64,000 bases of DNA from Chinchilla lanigera (GCF_000276665.1 NW_004955475.1:656618-720617), one strand, 5' to 3'; numbered from the stretch's first letter, positions 24,666-35,785 are shown. Translations and numbers: made by a program. Notes: generated by a model from the sequence alone, not told the origin.

Positions 24666-26545
24666 ATTTGTCTATTTGTTTTCCTGAGAAACTATCTTGT
24701 AGATAACAATATGTAAAACAATAACCATTGATAATTTCCTACCACTTTGTCTGTAATTTGGTAAGCCCCCCCCCCATTATGTTATCCTTCTTTTACTCTT
24801 TAAAATAAAATAAAAAAAAAACCATGGCAGTGGATATTACTATTTTTATCTGTGCTTCAATCATTTACCAACAATTAGGCTTTTAAACCACCCTGTTGGT
24901 CACTTGTTAAAATGTAAGCACTCAGGAGGAAAAAATAAACACTTTTTATCACCACTTCTTTAAGATTTATAAATTTTTATAACATCTGTACATCAATCAG
25001 ACTTAACACAGATATTTCCACCTTCTAAGATAAATGTACTAAGTAAGTTTCTGCTTTGCCAAGATTAGTGTAAAGGGTATAACAGGACAATTTGTTGACT
25101 GACATAATTTTTTATACAATGAACGTCCCTGCATCCACTATAGAGTAAGAAATCATACCTTCCAGAAAACTGGTTTAACCTCTGAATCATAGGGAACTTG
25201 TACCTGTATGTATTATCTTAATTCTTTTTTCCCATGGCTCTCCTGTCCCTTCAACACTTATTCCCCTCCTCTCCCTTCAACACCTCTTCCCCTCCCCATT
25301 TCAAAAGCTTTATTTCCATTTATTTCCTTTTATTCTTTTTTTCCCTTTTCACTTCCTTCCCCTTCTCCCTCCTCTTATCCCCTTTCCCATTTGAACATGT
25401 TTTTCCTATTTTGCAATATCTATCTCCCACTATGCTCCTTATTTACTCTTTGGGTTTCTCAAACTAGAGAAATAATGCAATATTTAAACATGTGTCCAAT
25501 TTATTTCACTTAAAATTATGGTCTCGTGGTGCAGCCATTTTCTTACAAATGATTCAAGTTTATCTTCCTTTATGGTAGAGTAGTACACTCCTTTGTATTT
25601 AAATACCACATTTTAAAATCCATTCATTAAAAAAATAAAATCCATTCATGTGTTGATGGGCATATGGGCTGCTTTCAAGATTTAGCAATTATAAAATGTG
25701 CTGCTATAAACATGTGTATACATATTATCACTGTGGTATGATGCTCTTCCAGGAAGATGCCTAAAAAGAGAATAGCTGGGTCAAATGGAATGCCTAGTTT
25801 TAGTTTTTCGAGGAAGCTCCATACTGATTTCCATATTGGTTGCACCAGTTTACACTCCCACCAGCAATGAAGTATTGATTCCTTTTTCCCCACAGCCCCA
25901 CCAGCATTTGTTATTGATCTCTTGATGACAGCCATTCTTTCTGGAGATGGACTCTCACTGTTGTTTTAATTTGCATTTCTCAAATGCAAATGATCAGTAA
26001 TGTTGAGCATTTTTTCACATATTTATTTGCTGTTTGTACTTTTTTACCTGAGATGTATATTCACTTTAGATGCCCACTTTTGGATTGGGTCTTTAAATTG
26101 GGGAGGGGGGTCCTGATTTTTTTAGTTCTTTATATATTCTACATGGTAGTCCTCTGTCTGAGGAATAACTGGTAGAAGTTTTTCACCCTGCTGTGGGTTG
26201 TCTCTTCAGTCTGTTGGTGATTTCTTTTGCTGTGAAAAAGCTTTTTAATTTGATGTGATCCCAGTTGTTGATTCTTTGTACTATTTTCTGTGCAATCAGG
26301 TTTTTGTTCATAAAGTCTTTGCCTACACGTATGTCTACAAGAGTGTTACCTATTCTATCTTCCAGCAGTTAAGTATTTCTGTTTTAATATCTAGATTTTT
26401 GATCTATTCTGGTTTTAGTTTAGTGCATGGTGAGATACAGGTCTAGGTTTAATTTTCGACATGTGGAAAGCTAGTTTTTCCAGCACCATTTATTAAAGAC
26501 TCTCTTTTCTCCAGTGAAGGGTTTTGGCCTCTGGGGCCTTTGTTA

Positions 26546-26750
26546 CAGCCAGAGGGGATGGGAGATTACTAAAGATTGAACCTGAGGGCCTTTATATTGA
26601 GATATATCCCCAGGGCCTTTTAAAATTTTGAGACAGCTTCTTAATATTTAGCACTAAATTGCTAAATTGCCAGGCTAGCCTTTAATTCAGAATCCTCCTG
26701 CCTGAAACCTCTAAGAGTACTGGGATTATGCCCAACTATGAGGCATTTGG
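26546..26750 (-). mobile_element. B1-dID dimeric SINE, old
   Basis: ID-like part (agattgaacctgagggcc, tatatccccagggcc) then B1 part (gagacagcttcttaat, gtactgggattatg) in antisense. Confidence 0.65.
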
Positions 26751-27171
26751 ACCTCTTTCCAGAGAGTAAAACTGACCCCATGTCTGTACCCCCACAGAAT
26801 CCAGGTGTAAGCACAATCGACACACCTCTTTATCTGACAGTCTCCCCTCTAAACTGAGTTTTGCACGAGTGGGACTATTTCACATTTCCCTTTGTAGTCC
26901 TATCACCCACTAGTTTAGTAACTCTCATTTAATAGACTAATAAATGCTTGAACAATGCTAAAATATCCAAATCACATTAAATTGTCTTGGTGAAATTTTT
27001 AAGGAAATCAACTTAGAAGATTCATTTAACCTTCATTTTTCCATTCAACAGGCAATTATGAAAATACTAATATGCAGGACAATAAAGTAAGTACTATGTG
27101 GTAGCGAGGTATACAGAAAAGTAGGAAATAAGAAAAATAAATTCTTAACGCAACTCTTTAAAAACTCAGGA

Positions 27172-27247
27172 TGTGGGGATATGGCTCTGTGGGAAAGCCC
27201 TTGTTTAGCTTATAGGAAGCCCTGGGTTCTATTCCCAGCACTGGAAA
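27172..27247 (+). mobile_element. ID SINE, old
   Basis: ggggatatggctctgtgg A box and gggttctattcccagcac B box. Confidence 0.8.
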
Positions 27248-27984
27248 AGAACTGGATTTTTAGAATAAATCTGCACAGAGCAGAGTACATTTAGCAAAAT
27301 AGTAAGCCCAGCATTAACCCTAAGACACAGTGTAGAAAAATACAGACTAAAAAAATATATACTAGGAAATGTAATAATAACATAGCAATTTCAAAATCCT
27401 CTTAATGACATAGACAAGAATAAGTATAGAGATATCTTTAGATTTTTTCATCTTATACTGTGAGATTACCACAAAAACCCTGAACTTCTATGGAAAACTT
27501 TGCACATGTAGTATTTTTCTGAGAAGATGGCCAATAGTTTTCATGAGCTTTGTAAAAAGTCCATGACTTGAAAAACTTTAAAGAAAGCTAAGATACTGTC
27601 TCCTCAGCCATTACAATGTTTTTATATATATTCCCTTTTCATTTATGAAACACTGGAGTGTGGTATTTTCCTCAAAGCCACGTGACAAGTTACTGTCAAA
27701 TACAGAAACAGTACAGGACAATAAAGAGAATTCTAATCTTTCTGCATTATTCAGTTCCAATTCTCTCATTTCACTGGGTTTAGAGAGAAACAAGTTGTAC
27801 CTCTAAAAATGAAACCCTTAATGTAAGGAGGAATACTGTACTCTTGGATAAAATCCTCTAGTTCTTTATTTTCTAAAAAGGCAAAAAAGAATAAATGTTG
27901 CAAAGAAATGGCTGGATTGAAAAAGTATATTTCTAAATAAAGCTAGGTTTTACATGTTTTCATGTATTGTGACAAAACTCTAAG

Positions 27985-28130
27985 ATGTGGAAGACAACAG
28001 CGTAATATGAAAGCCTGGGAATTAAACCTGGATTTAAGTTACACTTACTAGGTGTAGATGAGTTACTCTACTTCTCTGAGCCAGTCGTGCATTGGATTGT
28101 GCCTGGCAAAAAGACATACTATTATTTATT
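27985..28130 (+). mobile_element. MIR SINE, ancient
   Basis: gatgagttactctacttctctg resembles the MIR core. Confidence 0.4.
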
Positions 28131-28139
28131 CCATTTCTC

Positions 28140-29555
28140 TCAGCTCCAGATTAATCTAAGGTCAGTAATTTTATACTAAATATTCTATAGATATGATGGC
28201 TAAACAGATCAAATCAAAAGCAAAAAGTCTATCTTTTCCACCTTTCTACATATACACAACCTTTCTACCTCTATGATGGACAACATACAGTATAGTTTAA
28301 TTTCCACACTGTTAGTCGTAAGTGTAGATATTAACAAAGAAGTGTTTACTTTGATAACAAAGAGACTGGGAATCTCCAGACTCCTTCTCAAATTACAGTT
28401 CTCTAAAGGTTAGATGGTCTACTAAATACTAGGTAGGCCATGTGACCTAACCAAAGATTCTTACTGGATCTCAATTACTGACTTGGTTCAAATGAATTTG
28501 GAAGGAACACAGACAAAGATTCTTTTGTATAGTCTCAAAGAGTAAGTCATTTATAGCAATTATCAATGTGGCAGGAAACTCTTTGGCATGATAAAAATAA
28601 TTCTAACTTCATAGGTTATGAGAATCACATTAGTCCACTGATGAGAAAGCTGTAACACAGACTTTAAAAAAACAAAGATACATATCAACATACAGATAGA
28701 CAAAATAGTCTGTTAGTAAATTTAACAGCACCACACAAAGGCTGGCACATAGTTACTTCAAATGCTTTTAAATAAACTACACAATGTGAACAACAATCTG
28801 CTGTTTTACAACATTTGCATCCATTACATGAAAGATGTGTGTAGTATGGAAAAATACTCTGCTTTTCAGCTTTGTGACCTTAGAATAATCTGGCAGTCAA
28901 AGAAATACAAAAACTAAGACCTACTAAAGCACTAGCTATAACACTTTCCCTGAATAACCTAAATTATTCTTAAAAACTGAAGTGATAAAAGCCAATTTTC
29001 TACTTGGCACAAATTCCAAAGCTCTTCTTAGAAAACAAAAAACAAACTACACTTTCCCAAATAATTCACTTTCAAAGAGTGTATTTTAAAAGATCAAATA
29101 GTCTTTCCCAAGATGAAAAGTAGGAGCTAACAGCTAAATATTTAGGTGAAAACAAAAGTACACACGGAGTGCACACCAGTACTGTAACATAAAAGTCCAA
29201 ATTCTAAAGTATTAGTAGACAATGCAGGGAAATTTTCTGTCATCTTGGCAGAGAAAGGGCCTTCCAAGAAAGACATGTGACAGAAATCACACAAGAAAAC
29301 TGTATTTGATTACATGAAAACCTCAAATCAAAACCTAAAAATGTTTGTAACAGGATAGTGTTTCTAATACACAAAGGAGACTCAAGACTCAAGACAATAC
29401 AACTGAAAACCAAGTAACAGGTCGTGAATTTGCAATTTGCAGGTATAAACACTTGCACATCCTCATCTTTAGTTACAAAAATGTTAAAGCAAAGAGATTC
29501 TATTTCTCACTCACTGAACTGGTTAAACTTTTTTAAAAATTAGAAATATTCCACT
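28140..29555. other. HUWE1 5' intron, mostly unique
   Basis: AT-rich; nothing recognised. Confidence 0.5.
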
Positions 29556-29559
29556 TTAG

Positions 29560-29780
29560 TAGACAGAGGTAGAGAACAGGGTGCTCACAGGTACTGTTAG
29601 TGGGAACATTCATTCAATACAGCTTTTGGGTGGGTCATTTTCCAAGTACCTGTCAAAAATACAAATTGGTGCCATCCTCTGACCGAGCAGCAACTCTGTA
29701 TGATTCAACAACAGGGAATAATTTTAGTAAACTGTTTATTTTGGACTGCAATGCAGCCATTAAAAATGGAGTTAAATCAT
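29560..29780 (+). mobile_element. Old L1M fragment
   Basis: Degenerate sense phrases (actgttagtgggaacattc, gcaatgcagccattaaaaat). Confidence 0.4.
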
Positions 29781-30049
29781 ATGTTTAACATAAAATATAC
29801 GTAGTATGAAAATAGATATGCACAGTGTATAATTGTTAAAAGATATAAAGTATAAAGTGTTATATACAAATTAAGAGATTTCTGAGGCTTGGTATGAATG
29901 AAAGTGGTATTTTGAGAGAGGCCTAACTTCACTGCAATGCTTGATTTTTTAAAATACAGCAAATACATTATATTTTAAATTTAAAACAGTTGAAATGTAT
30001 TAATGGCTTGGAAAACGTGTGTGCATGTGCGTGCATGCATGTTATATGT

Positions 30050-30115
30050 GCATGAACTGAGGAGGTAGTGTATACTAGGCAGGTACTCTACAACTGAGTT
30101 ACACCCCATACCCAG
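30050..30115 (-). mobile_element. ID SINE fragment
   Basis: Antisense A box (aactgagttacacccc) beside a TG/TGCA microsatellite (30016-30046). Confidence 0.65.
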
Positions 30116-30537
30116 AGAATGCTAATTGGTGAGTTTTACACCTACTAGTTCAGTTCCACCTACTAGTTTGCGGCATCCACATATATGCATTAAATATAAA
30201 GTCAAATAGAACTGTCCCATGAAAGAGGTCCAAACTGACCTCACGTAGCAAAGTAATAACCATAGTCACATAGATGCTGAGCATCGTGTGGACTTTTTGC
30301 CTTTCTCATATAACTTTCTAGTCTTACTAAATTTTCTCCATTTTTGGAGTAACTTATTTATAGGAACAGTACTACTTATTCTGTACTTATGTGGGTGACA
30401 CCTGGTGGCACATTTAGAAAACAAAATCAGTTCTATTTAAAGGAAAAACACAGCATAGTGGGAACAATGCCTGGGCTTGATCTCTAATTCCATCACTATC
30501 CAGCCATGATACCTGGATTAAATCATTACCACTAAAG

Positions 30538-30746
30538 TAGTGATGGCAAACCTCTTAGAGATGAGTGCCCAAACTGTAACCCAAAACCCATTTATTTATT
30601 GCAAAATGCCAACACTGCAATGAAACCTGCATACTGAGGTTTTAGTTTAGGAAAAAAAAAAAAAAAAAAAAATCAACTCAAGCATTAACATCTTTTGTCT
30701 TAAAAGAAAGACAAATAACACACATGCTATAGGTTTGCCACCACTG
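30538..30746. mobile_element. hAT-type miniature DNA transposon
   Basis: Terminal inverted repeats (t)agtgatggcaaacct and aggtttgccaccactg. Flanking 8-bp duplications cactaaag (30530-30537) and ccctagag (30747-30754) match at 6 of 8. It has no transposase and an internal A-run at 30653-30671. Confidence 0.75.
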
Positions 30747-31004
30747 CCCTAGAGTGTACTTACACAAGCTAACATGGCTACAAGGTCACTAGGCAATATA
30801 ATCTTATAGGACCACAGTCTTATATGCAATCTACCACTGACTCAACTGTTATGTGACATGTGACTAATTTGTTTTGTGGGAAGCACAAATCTGAATCCAC
30901 CTGCAAAGGTATTATGCCTTTACTTTAAAAAAAAGTTTAAAGAGCTTGATGTGAAAGATTATTCTGAAGTAATATCTACATTTTTCCAGACTAGCTTCCT
31001 TTTG

Positions 31005-31057
31005 TGACACTAGGGATCAAACCCAGCAAGCACTCTACAACTAAGTTGCATCCCCAG
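31005..31057 (-). mobile_element. ID SINE, old
   Basis: Antisense ID (gggatcaaacccagc, aagttgcatccccag). Confidence 0.75.
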
Positions 31058-31072
31058 TCCTGACTATTTTTT

Positions 31073-31212
31073 GGAGGGGGGTGCAATTTGAGACAGGGTC
31101 ATGCTACACAGTTCAGGCTGGCCTTAAGCTCCCTTTGTAGCCGAGGCTGGCAATGATCCTCCTGCCTCAGCCTCCGGAGTGCTGGGATTATAGGCATGCG
31201 CCACCACACCCA
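31073..31212 (-). mobile_element. B1 SINE (extended type)
   Basis: Antisense B1 with 15-bp duplication tcctgactatttttt (31058-31072 and 31213-31227), inserted at the start of an older ID. Confidence 0.92.
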
Positions 31213-31310
31213 TCCTGACTATTTTTTTAAAGTTGGCCTTGCCAAAATATTTAAGGAAACTCAAGAAGCAGAGATCTGGACTACACACTGAGTAAAAAGA
31301 CTGCAAGGCA

Positions 31311-31404
31311 GGACCGGGGATACAGCTCAGCAACACAAGTGCCTGCCTGGCAAGTGCAAGGCCCTGAGTTCCATTCCCAGTACCAAAAAAATAAATAAAT
31401 AAAT
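31311..31404 (+). mobile_element. ID SINE (first half of the composite)
   Basis: tRNA-derived head with A box (acagctcag) and B box (gagttccattcc), then an (AAAT)n tail. Confidence 0.85.
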
Positions 31405-31433
31405 GATAAAGCAAGAACATTAATGTAGCTGGG

Positions 31434-31835
31434 TGTTATGGTTGATATATTGTGTCAACTTGGAGAGTCTAGAGGTTTGGCTAAGTGACTCAGCAGGAAG
31501 CCAGGGTGCTTACTTTGTATACATCCTGAGCCTGTGGAAGAGGAGGGCATGGAGAGTATGTGACAGCTACATGCCCCTTAGGTGGGGGTAGCCTGTTTAC
31601 AATGTAAGGGAGGGAAAGAGGCTGCTTTCCGCCATTCCTCCCTTTTGCTCTGGCTGCTTTGCTGTTCAGCTGCCATTCCCCCCTTTGCTCTTGTTGCTTT
31701 GCTACCTTCTGCTTCGGAGAGCCAGCCAAGTATGGACTGAAACCTCCACAAACTGTAAGCTAAATAAACCTTTCCTTTCTTCATTTTAGGCATTGAGTAT
31801 TCTGTGTCAGTAAGGAGAGAAAAGTAACCAAGACA
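31434..31835 (+). mobile_element. Solo LTR, MaLR/ERVL-like
   Basis: 402 bp starting TGTTATGG and ending AAGACA, flanked by a perfect 5-bp duplication ctggg (31429-31433 and 31836-31840). AATAAA at 31763-31768 sits 73 bp before the end, as in an LTR R region. It interrupts the 5' end of a B1. No internal retroviral coding sequence is present, and apparent ORFs inside are not genes. Confidence 0.75.
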
Positions 31836-31840
31836 CTGGG

Positions 31841-31998
31841 CATGGTGGCGCTCACCTGTAAACCCAGCACTCGGCAGGCTGAGGCAGAAGGATCACTGCA
31901 GAGTTGGAGACCAGCTTGGACTACAAAGTGAATTAAAGGCCAGCCTGAACTACATAGCGAGACCCTGTCTCAAAAAGACAAAAAAAAAAAAAAAAAAA
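31841..31998 (+). mobile_element. B1 SINE, main part
   Basis: B1 body with Pol III A and B box regions and a long A tail (31980-31998). Its first bases lie before the LTR at 31427-31433. Confidence 0.9.
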
Positions 31999-32185
31999 GA
32001 CTGCAAGGCACTCTAGACTGTACATAGGAGTCAACAGCCCTGTCAAAATATGGCAGGAGATATAGGTGTAGAGAAAGCCATTTCAAAGCAATGATACCAG
32101 ATGTATCCAGTTCATGCTCTTCTGCAATATTAATGCCTCGAGACCTACCCTGAGGTGCTGTAATGGATCACTTGCTAAACATTCC

Positions 32186-32276
32186 ACAGTAGAAAATATA
32201 CATATATACTTCTATACCATATATATGTACATACACACACACATATATATATATATACATATATATACACACAATG
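32186..32276. repeat. TA/CA-rich microsatellite
   Basis: Alternating (ATAC), (CA) and (TA) runs. Confidence 0.85.
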
Positions 32277-32530
32277 ATATGGACATGGAACAGAGGTCAT
32301 TACATTAACCAGTTCACCCACATCACTTAGGCAGCACATTTGTTTACATACTGACTAGTCATTTCAACCAGTCAATTCTGTTTTTTTAAAAGAGAAAAAA
32401 GATAAACATGAAATTGAGTTTCGAAACAGGTTAGCAGGACAGTTACAATAGCTGATACATTGTGCATTGTTGTCTTCCTAGTAGTTTACCAGAGTATAAG
32501 ATACAGGCAGGATATCTTGTCTAAACAACA

Positions 32531-32634
32531 TTCTTTTTAAGGAACTAAGAGAATCTAGCTGTGCAACATCTTAACTATCTTATTCTTTTTAAGGAACTAA
32601 GAGAATCTAGCTGTGCAACATCTTAACTATCTTA
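32531..32634. repeat. Perfect 52-bp tandem duplication
   Basis: Two identical 52-bp units in direct contact (32531-32582 and 32583-32634). Confidence 0.95.
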
Positions 32635-32822
32635 TTTATACATACATTTTTCCCCTTTCTTCCTTTAACCAGTTGATTCTTGTATTGAATAAATTTGATA
32701 AAACTGTCATTTTATATTTTGTTATATAATTTTATAAAAATTAATGAAAAATATGCAAGTTTTTGGTCATCTTGTATTTAAATAATTGGACTGGTAAGTG
32801 GGAACAACAAATTTAAAAATAT

Positions 32823-32902
32823 TTCTGGGCTGGAAGTGTAACGGTGGTAAAGTACATGTCTGCCATGTCGAACTCCCTGGGTTCCACCCCCAGTACTGCA
32901 AG
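32823..32902 (+). mobile_element. ID SINE, old
   Basis: gggctggaagtgtaacgg and gggttccacccccagtac. Confidence 0.75.
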
Positions 32903-33127
32903 TTAAAATTTTAAAAATAAAAATACCATTTCTATACTGAAACAGCTAAAAAACAATTACTTGGAGAACTGAGATAATTTGTGGACTGGACAGTATACAG
33001 TAAAATGACAAATTCTCTACGTGTAGTAATACTGTTGTTTTACAAGAGATGTTCTTATATTGAGGGATGTAAATATCAAGTGTCATCCTTCACAAGATTC
33101 AGCAAAATTAAAACACACATGTATGTA

Positions 33128-33436
33128 TAGTCAGCCCACTGTGTCCTTGAGGTCAGCATCCATGGATTCAACCAACCACCAATAAATATTGAGAAAAAAC
33201 TGTACAGAACTCATAGAATTCTTGTCATTTCTTAAACTCAGAATAACAACTATTTACATACATATTGTCAGGTAAGTAATTTAGAGATAGCTTAAAGTAT
33301 GGAAAAGATATCTATAGTTTATATGAAAATACTGTATCATTCAATGTATTAAATTTGAGTGAGCAACTGTGAATTTTGATATCCCAGTTGGGGGGTTCCT
33401 GGAACTAATTTCCCCCTGGATACCAAGGACCAAGTG
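33128..33436. mobile_element. Tigger/MER2-like mariner-family DNA transposon
   Basis: Ends agtcagcccactgtgtcc and ggataccaaggaccaagtg are inverted repeats of the MER2/Tigger type, and both sides carry the TA target duplication. Interior phrases (ccatggattcaaccaacc, gttcctggaac) fit. It is non-coding. Confidence 0.75.
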
Positions 33437-34116
33437 TACATATAAATTGAATATGGTAAAATTGTAACTGCTGAATCTAGTTAGTGGATACAGGTGCTCA
33501 CTGTCCTATTTCTTAACACTTTTATGTTTGAAAGTTTTCATAAATTGGAAGGGAGGTAAGAAATGACATTTCAATGACAATCAAAAAAATACTACATCAA
33601 TCAAGAAAGTGTTTTCAAACAGGAGTTTCCACTATAAAATAAACAAAAAAAGCTCCATTCCCGAAGTATTCTTATTAAACGATTTTAACAAATTTTTTTG
33701 GCAAATTCTTAAGTACTATACAAATTTACTGTTATATATGTAATAATAGGTTTTTGTGTGGAAATCACTTAGGTTTTGAATTTTTACTCACATGAGTAAT
33801 TTATACCATTTTCGTAACATAAAACTTGAAACAATTCATGACAATAAATTGCCTGGAGGAAGAGAATTCTAGGGTCTAAAAAAGTATTTTCCCCTTACTC
33901 GTATTAACTCCCCCTAAAACACCTGAAGAAAAAACAAATGTTAAAAGTTACAGACTATGAAGGAAACAGGGATAGAATTTTTGCTGTATTACTCTCTGTA
34001 CTTTTTAGTATAGTTTAAATTTCTCAGAAGCACAAATGCAAACATTACAGAAAAAGTTAAGTTCACCTTGACCATTCCTCCACCTACCAAACTACCAGTC
34101 TGCCTAAGTTTTATTC

Positions 34117-34198
34117 TTTTTTTGTGGTGCTGGGATCAAACCCATGGCCTCACAAATGGTAGGTAAGTGCTATATCACCAAAGGTACAACCTCAACCC
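34117..34198 (-). mobile_element. ID SINE, old
   Basis: Antisense ID (gctgggatcaaaccca, atggcctcac). Confidence 0.7.
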
Positions 34199-34485
34199 CC
34201 CCGCTCTAGTTAAAAAACACACAAAAAACCATAAATCATAGTGTCATATATTATGCACTATCTCCCAACTTACACCACTTATGGGCAAGTATTACAAGAC
34301 ATGCCTCTGTCTTATACCTCCTGCTGTGATTTGATACAAAGTATTTCTTGCCAACCTAATGAATAAGAAAACACTTTATTTTAATTTGTATCTGATTCTT
34401 AGCTTGATATATTTTGTAACTGGACATTTTTTGTTTCCTATTCTGGGAAAAACCTGCCCCTAATTTTCTACTGGAGTATCTTCTT

Positions 34486-34577
34486 TTTTGGGGGGTGAGG
34501 GGGAGTACTAGGGATCAAACACTGGGCCTTGTATGTGCTAGGCAAGCACTCTTAACACTGAGTTACAGCCCCAGCTC
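34486..34577 (-). mobile_element. ID SINE, old
   Basis: Antisense ID (tagggatcaaacac, gctaggcaagcactc, gttacagccccagc). Confidence 0.8.
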
Positions 34578-34848
34578 TTTTCCTATCCTTTAAATGTTAT
34601 CCTTATTAAAATGTGAACATAACATAATGTTCATGGTGACTGAATACCATGGAGGGATTATGATCCCTTAAATATGTATATTTTCTAAATTTTCTTGAAC
34701 TGACTCAGTGATAGACACTAGAAAATGAAGATCAAAACGTACTGAAATACTTTTTTAGATAAAAGCATTACTTTTAAGGTACTTCACTGATGGAGTACAT
34801 TAATACCCTTAAGGGGGCATAAAACACAACAAAAAGAAATGCACCCAA

Positions 34849-35008
34849 GCTGGGTGTGGTGTGCAACCCCCTAATCCCATCACTTAGGAGGCTGAAGCAG
34901 GAGCATTGCCGTGAATTTGAGGCCATCCTGGGCTACACATAAGTTCAAGGCCAGCCTAAACTACACAGTGACACTGTTTCAAAAAATAAAACAGAAAACA
35001 ACAACAAA
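34849..35008 (+). mobile_element. B1 SINE (extended type)
   Basis: B1 with A-rich tail and perfect duplication aaatgcacccaa (34837-34848 and 35009-35020). Confidence 0.92.
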
Positions 35009-35279
35009 AAATGCACCCAAAGTTTAAGTCTTGTGACAAAATAATGGCTGAAGGTATTGATTCATCTGGGATACATTTAACTAACTTCATTTACATACCA
35101 TTTTTTAGTTCATGACATACACTTTACATCTTATTTAACTCTAACAATTTATGTATGATACTGATATACTCCTGTAAACTGCTGAACACATTTTATTCCT
35201 CAGAATATTGTATTGATCTTTTTGAGTATGATCTACAAACTCTCCCTCAGAAGACCTCCCTGTTCTCTATTCCCTAGTT

Positions 35280-35354
35280 CAGAGATGGCAAACCTTTTAA
35301 AACTTCCAATGATAACAAACAGCTGGCACACGTGCCATAGGTTCGCCATCACTG
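35280..35354. mobile_element. hAT-type miniature element, internally deleted
   Basis: 75 bp: left end cagagatggcaaacctttt, right end cataggttcgccatcactg. Flanking 8-bp duplications ccctagtt (35272-35279) and ccccagtt (35355-35362) match at 7 of 8. Confidence 0.8.
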
Positions 35355-35439
35355 CCCCAGTTGCTTCTCTGCATTGCCAGTATATGGCAGCAATGAGTAT
35401 ACCCTCAATAAATATTGGTTGAATAAGACCACCATTGTC

Positions 35440-35529
35440 GGGCTGGGGATTTAGCTCAGCAGCACAGCACCTGCCTGGCAAGTGCAAAGTCGTGAGTTCG
35501 ATTCCTGGAACCAGAAAAAAAAAAAAAAA
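35440..35529 (+). mobile_element. ID SINE, young
   Basis: Near-consensus ID, pure A tail. Perfect duplication aagaccaccattgtc at 35425-35439 and 35530-35544. Confidence 0.95.
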
Positions 35530-35671
35530 AAGACCACCATTGTCCTCATTAGTGATGAAGTAATCTGCACCAAGTAACATAATTATTATGTATGTATTTT
35601 ACATACATAATAATGGTCTTACCTTTGTAGGTTATTCTATAATTTTAATTTTAAAATGTATCATTAATACT

Positions 35672-35785
35672 GGGTAGAGCAGCACATGCCTATAATCCCT
35701 GCACTTAGGAGCCTGAGGCAGGCTGATCACCCTGAGTTCGAGATCAGCATGGACTACTCAGCAAGACCCTATCCCAAACACCCCA
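35672..35785 (+). mobile_element. B1 SINE
   Basis: gcctataatccctgcactta and gagttcgagatcagcatgg. Confidence 0.85.

Larger units (their letters stand above)
23377..24823 (+). mobile_element. GC-rich, A-tailed L1-mobilised element (class uncertain)
   Basis: Bounded by an 11-bp direct repeat, catggcagtgg, at 23366-23376 and 24823-24833, with TTTAA just before it, fitting L1 endonuclease cleavage. The 5' part (23377-23700) is about 75 percent GC and made of three imperfect tandem units. The middle is an assembly gap. The 3' part is AT-rich with a C10 run (about 24767) and ends in an A tail (24801-24821). Tandem GC-rich promoter units plus an A tail suggest a full-length L1 of a young family, but no L1 coding sequence is visible, so an SVA-like composite or retrogene cannot be excluded. 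Confidence 0.6.
23213..25188 (-). mobile_element. Processed retrocopy of an unidentified mRNA 3' end
   Basis: Flanked by a perfect 13-bp target-site duplication, atagggaacttgt, at 23200-23212 and 25189-25201. The T-run at 23213-23219 is its A tail, so the insert is on the minus strand. Without the inner element it is about 510 bp, AT-rich, with no open frame of note; it looks like a 3' UTR. I do not recognise the source gene. Confidence 0.7.
23157..26545 (-). mobile_element. L1 LINE, 3' part, split by nested insertions
   Basis: Antisense L1 3' UTR begins at 23157-23212 (T-rich, then acatattgatcacattcac) and resumes at 25202, running to about 26545. The later part reads in antisense through the ORF2 C-terminal coding and 3' UTR regions (ccagcaatg, gcaccatttattaaagac). 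ORF2 is broken. A related uninterrupted segment at 56205-56275 shows what the junction looked like before insertion. Confidence 0.85.
31294..32010 (+). mobile_element. Composite ID-spacer-B1 retroposon with an LTR inserted in it
   Basis: A direct repeat, aaaaagactgcaaggca, flanks the whole block (31294-31310 and 31994-32010). Inside, in order: ID SINE (31311-31390), an A-rich and unique spacer (to 31426), the first bases of a B1, a solo LTR (31434-31835), the rest of the B1 (31841-31978) and an A tail. No separate duplication is found for the B1, so ID and B1 appear to have been retroposed together. Confidence 0.65.

Noticed and set aside
23708..24706. 332-codon frame at 23.7-24.7 kb
   Set aside because: Almost entirely gap N; no protein can be inferred.
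31490..31793. Small frames at 31.5-31.8 kb
   Set aside because: They lie within a solo LTR and overlap each other; no protein family recognised.
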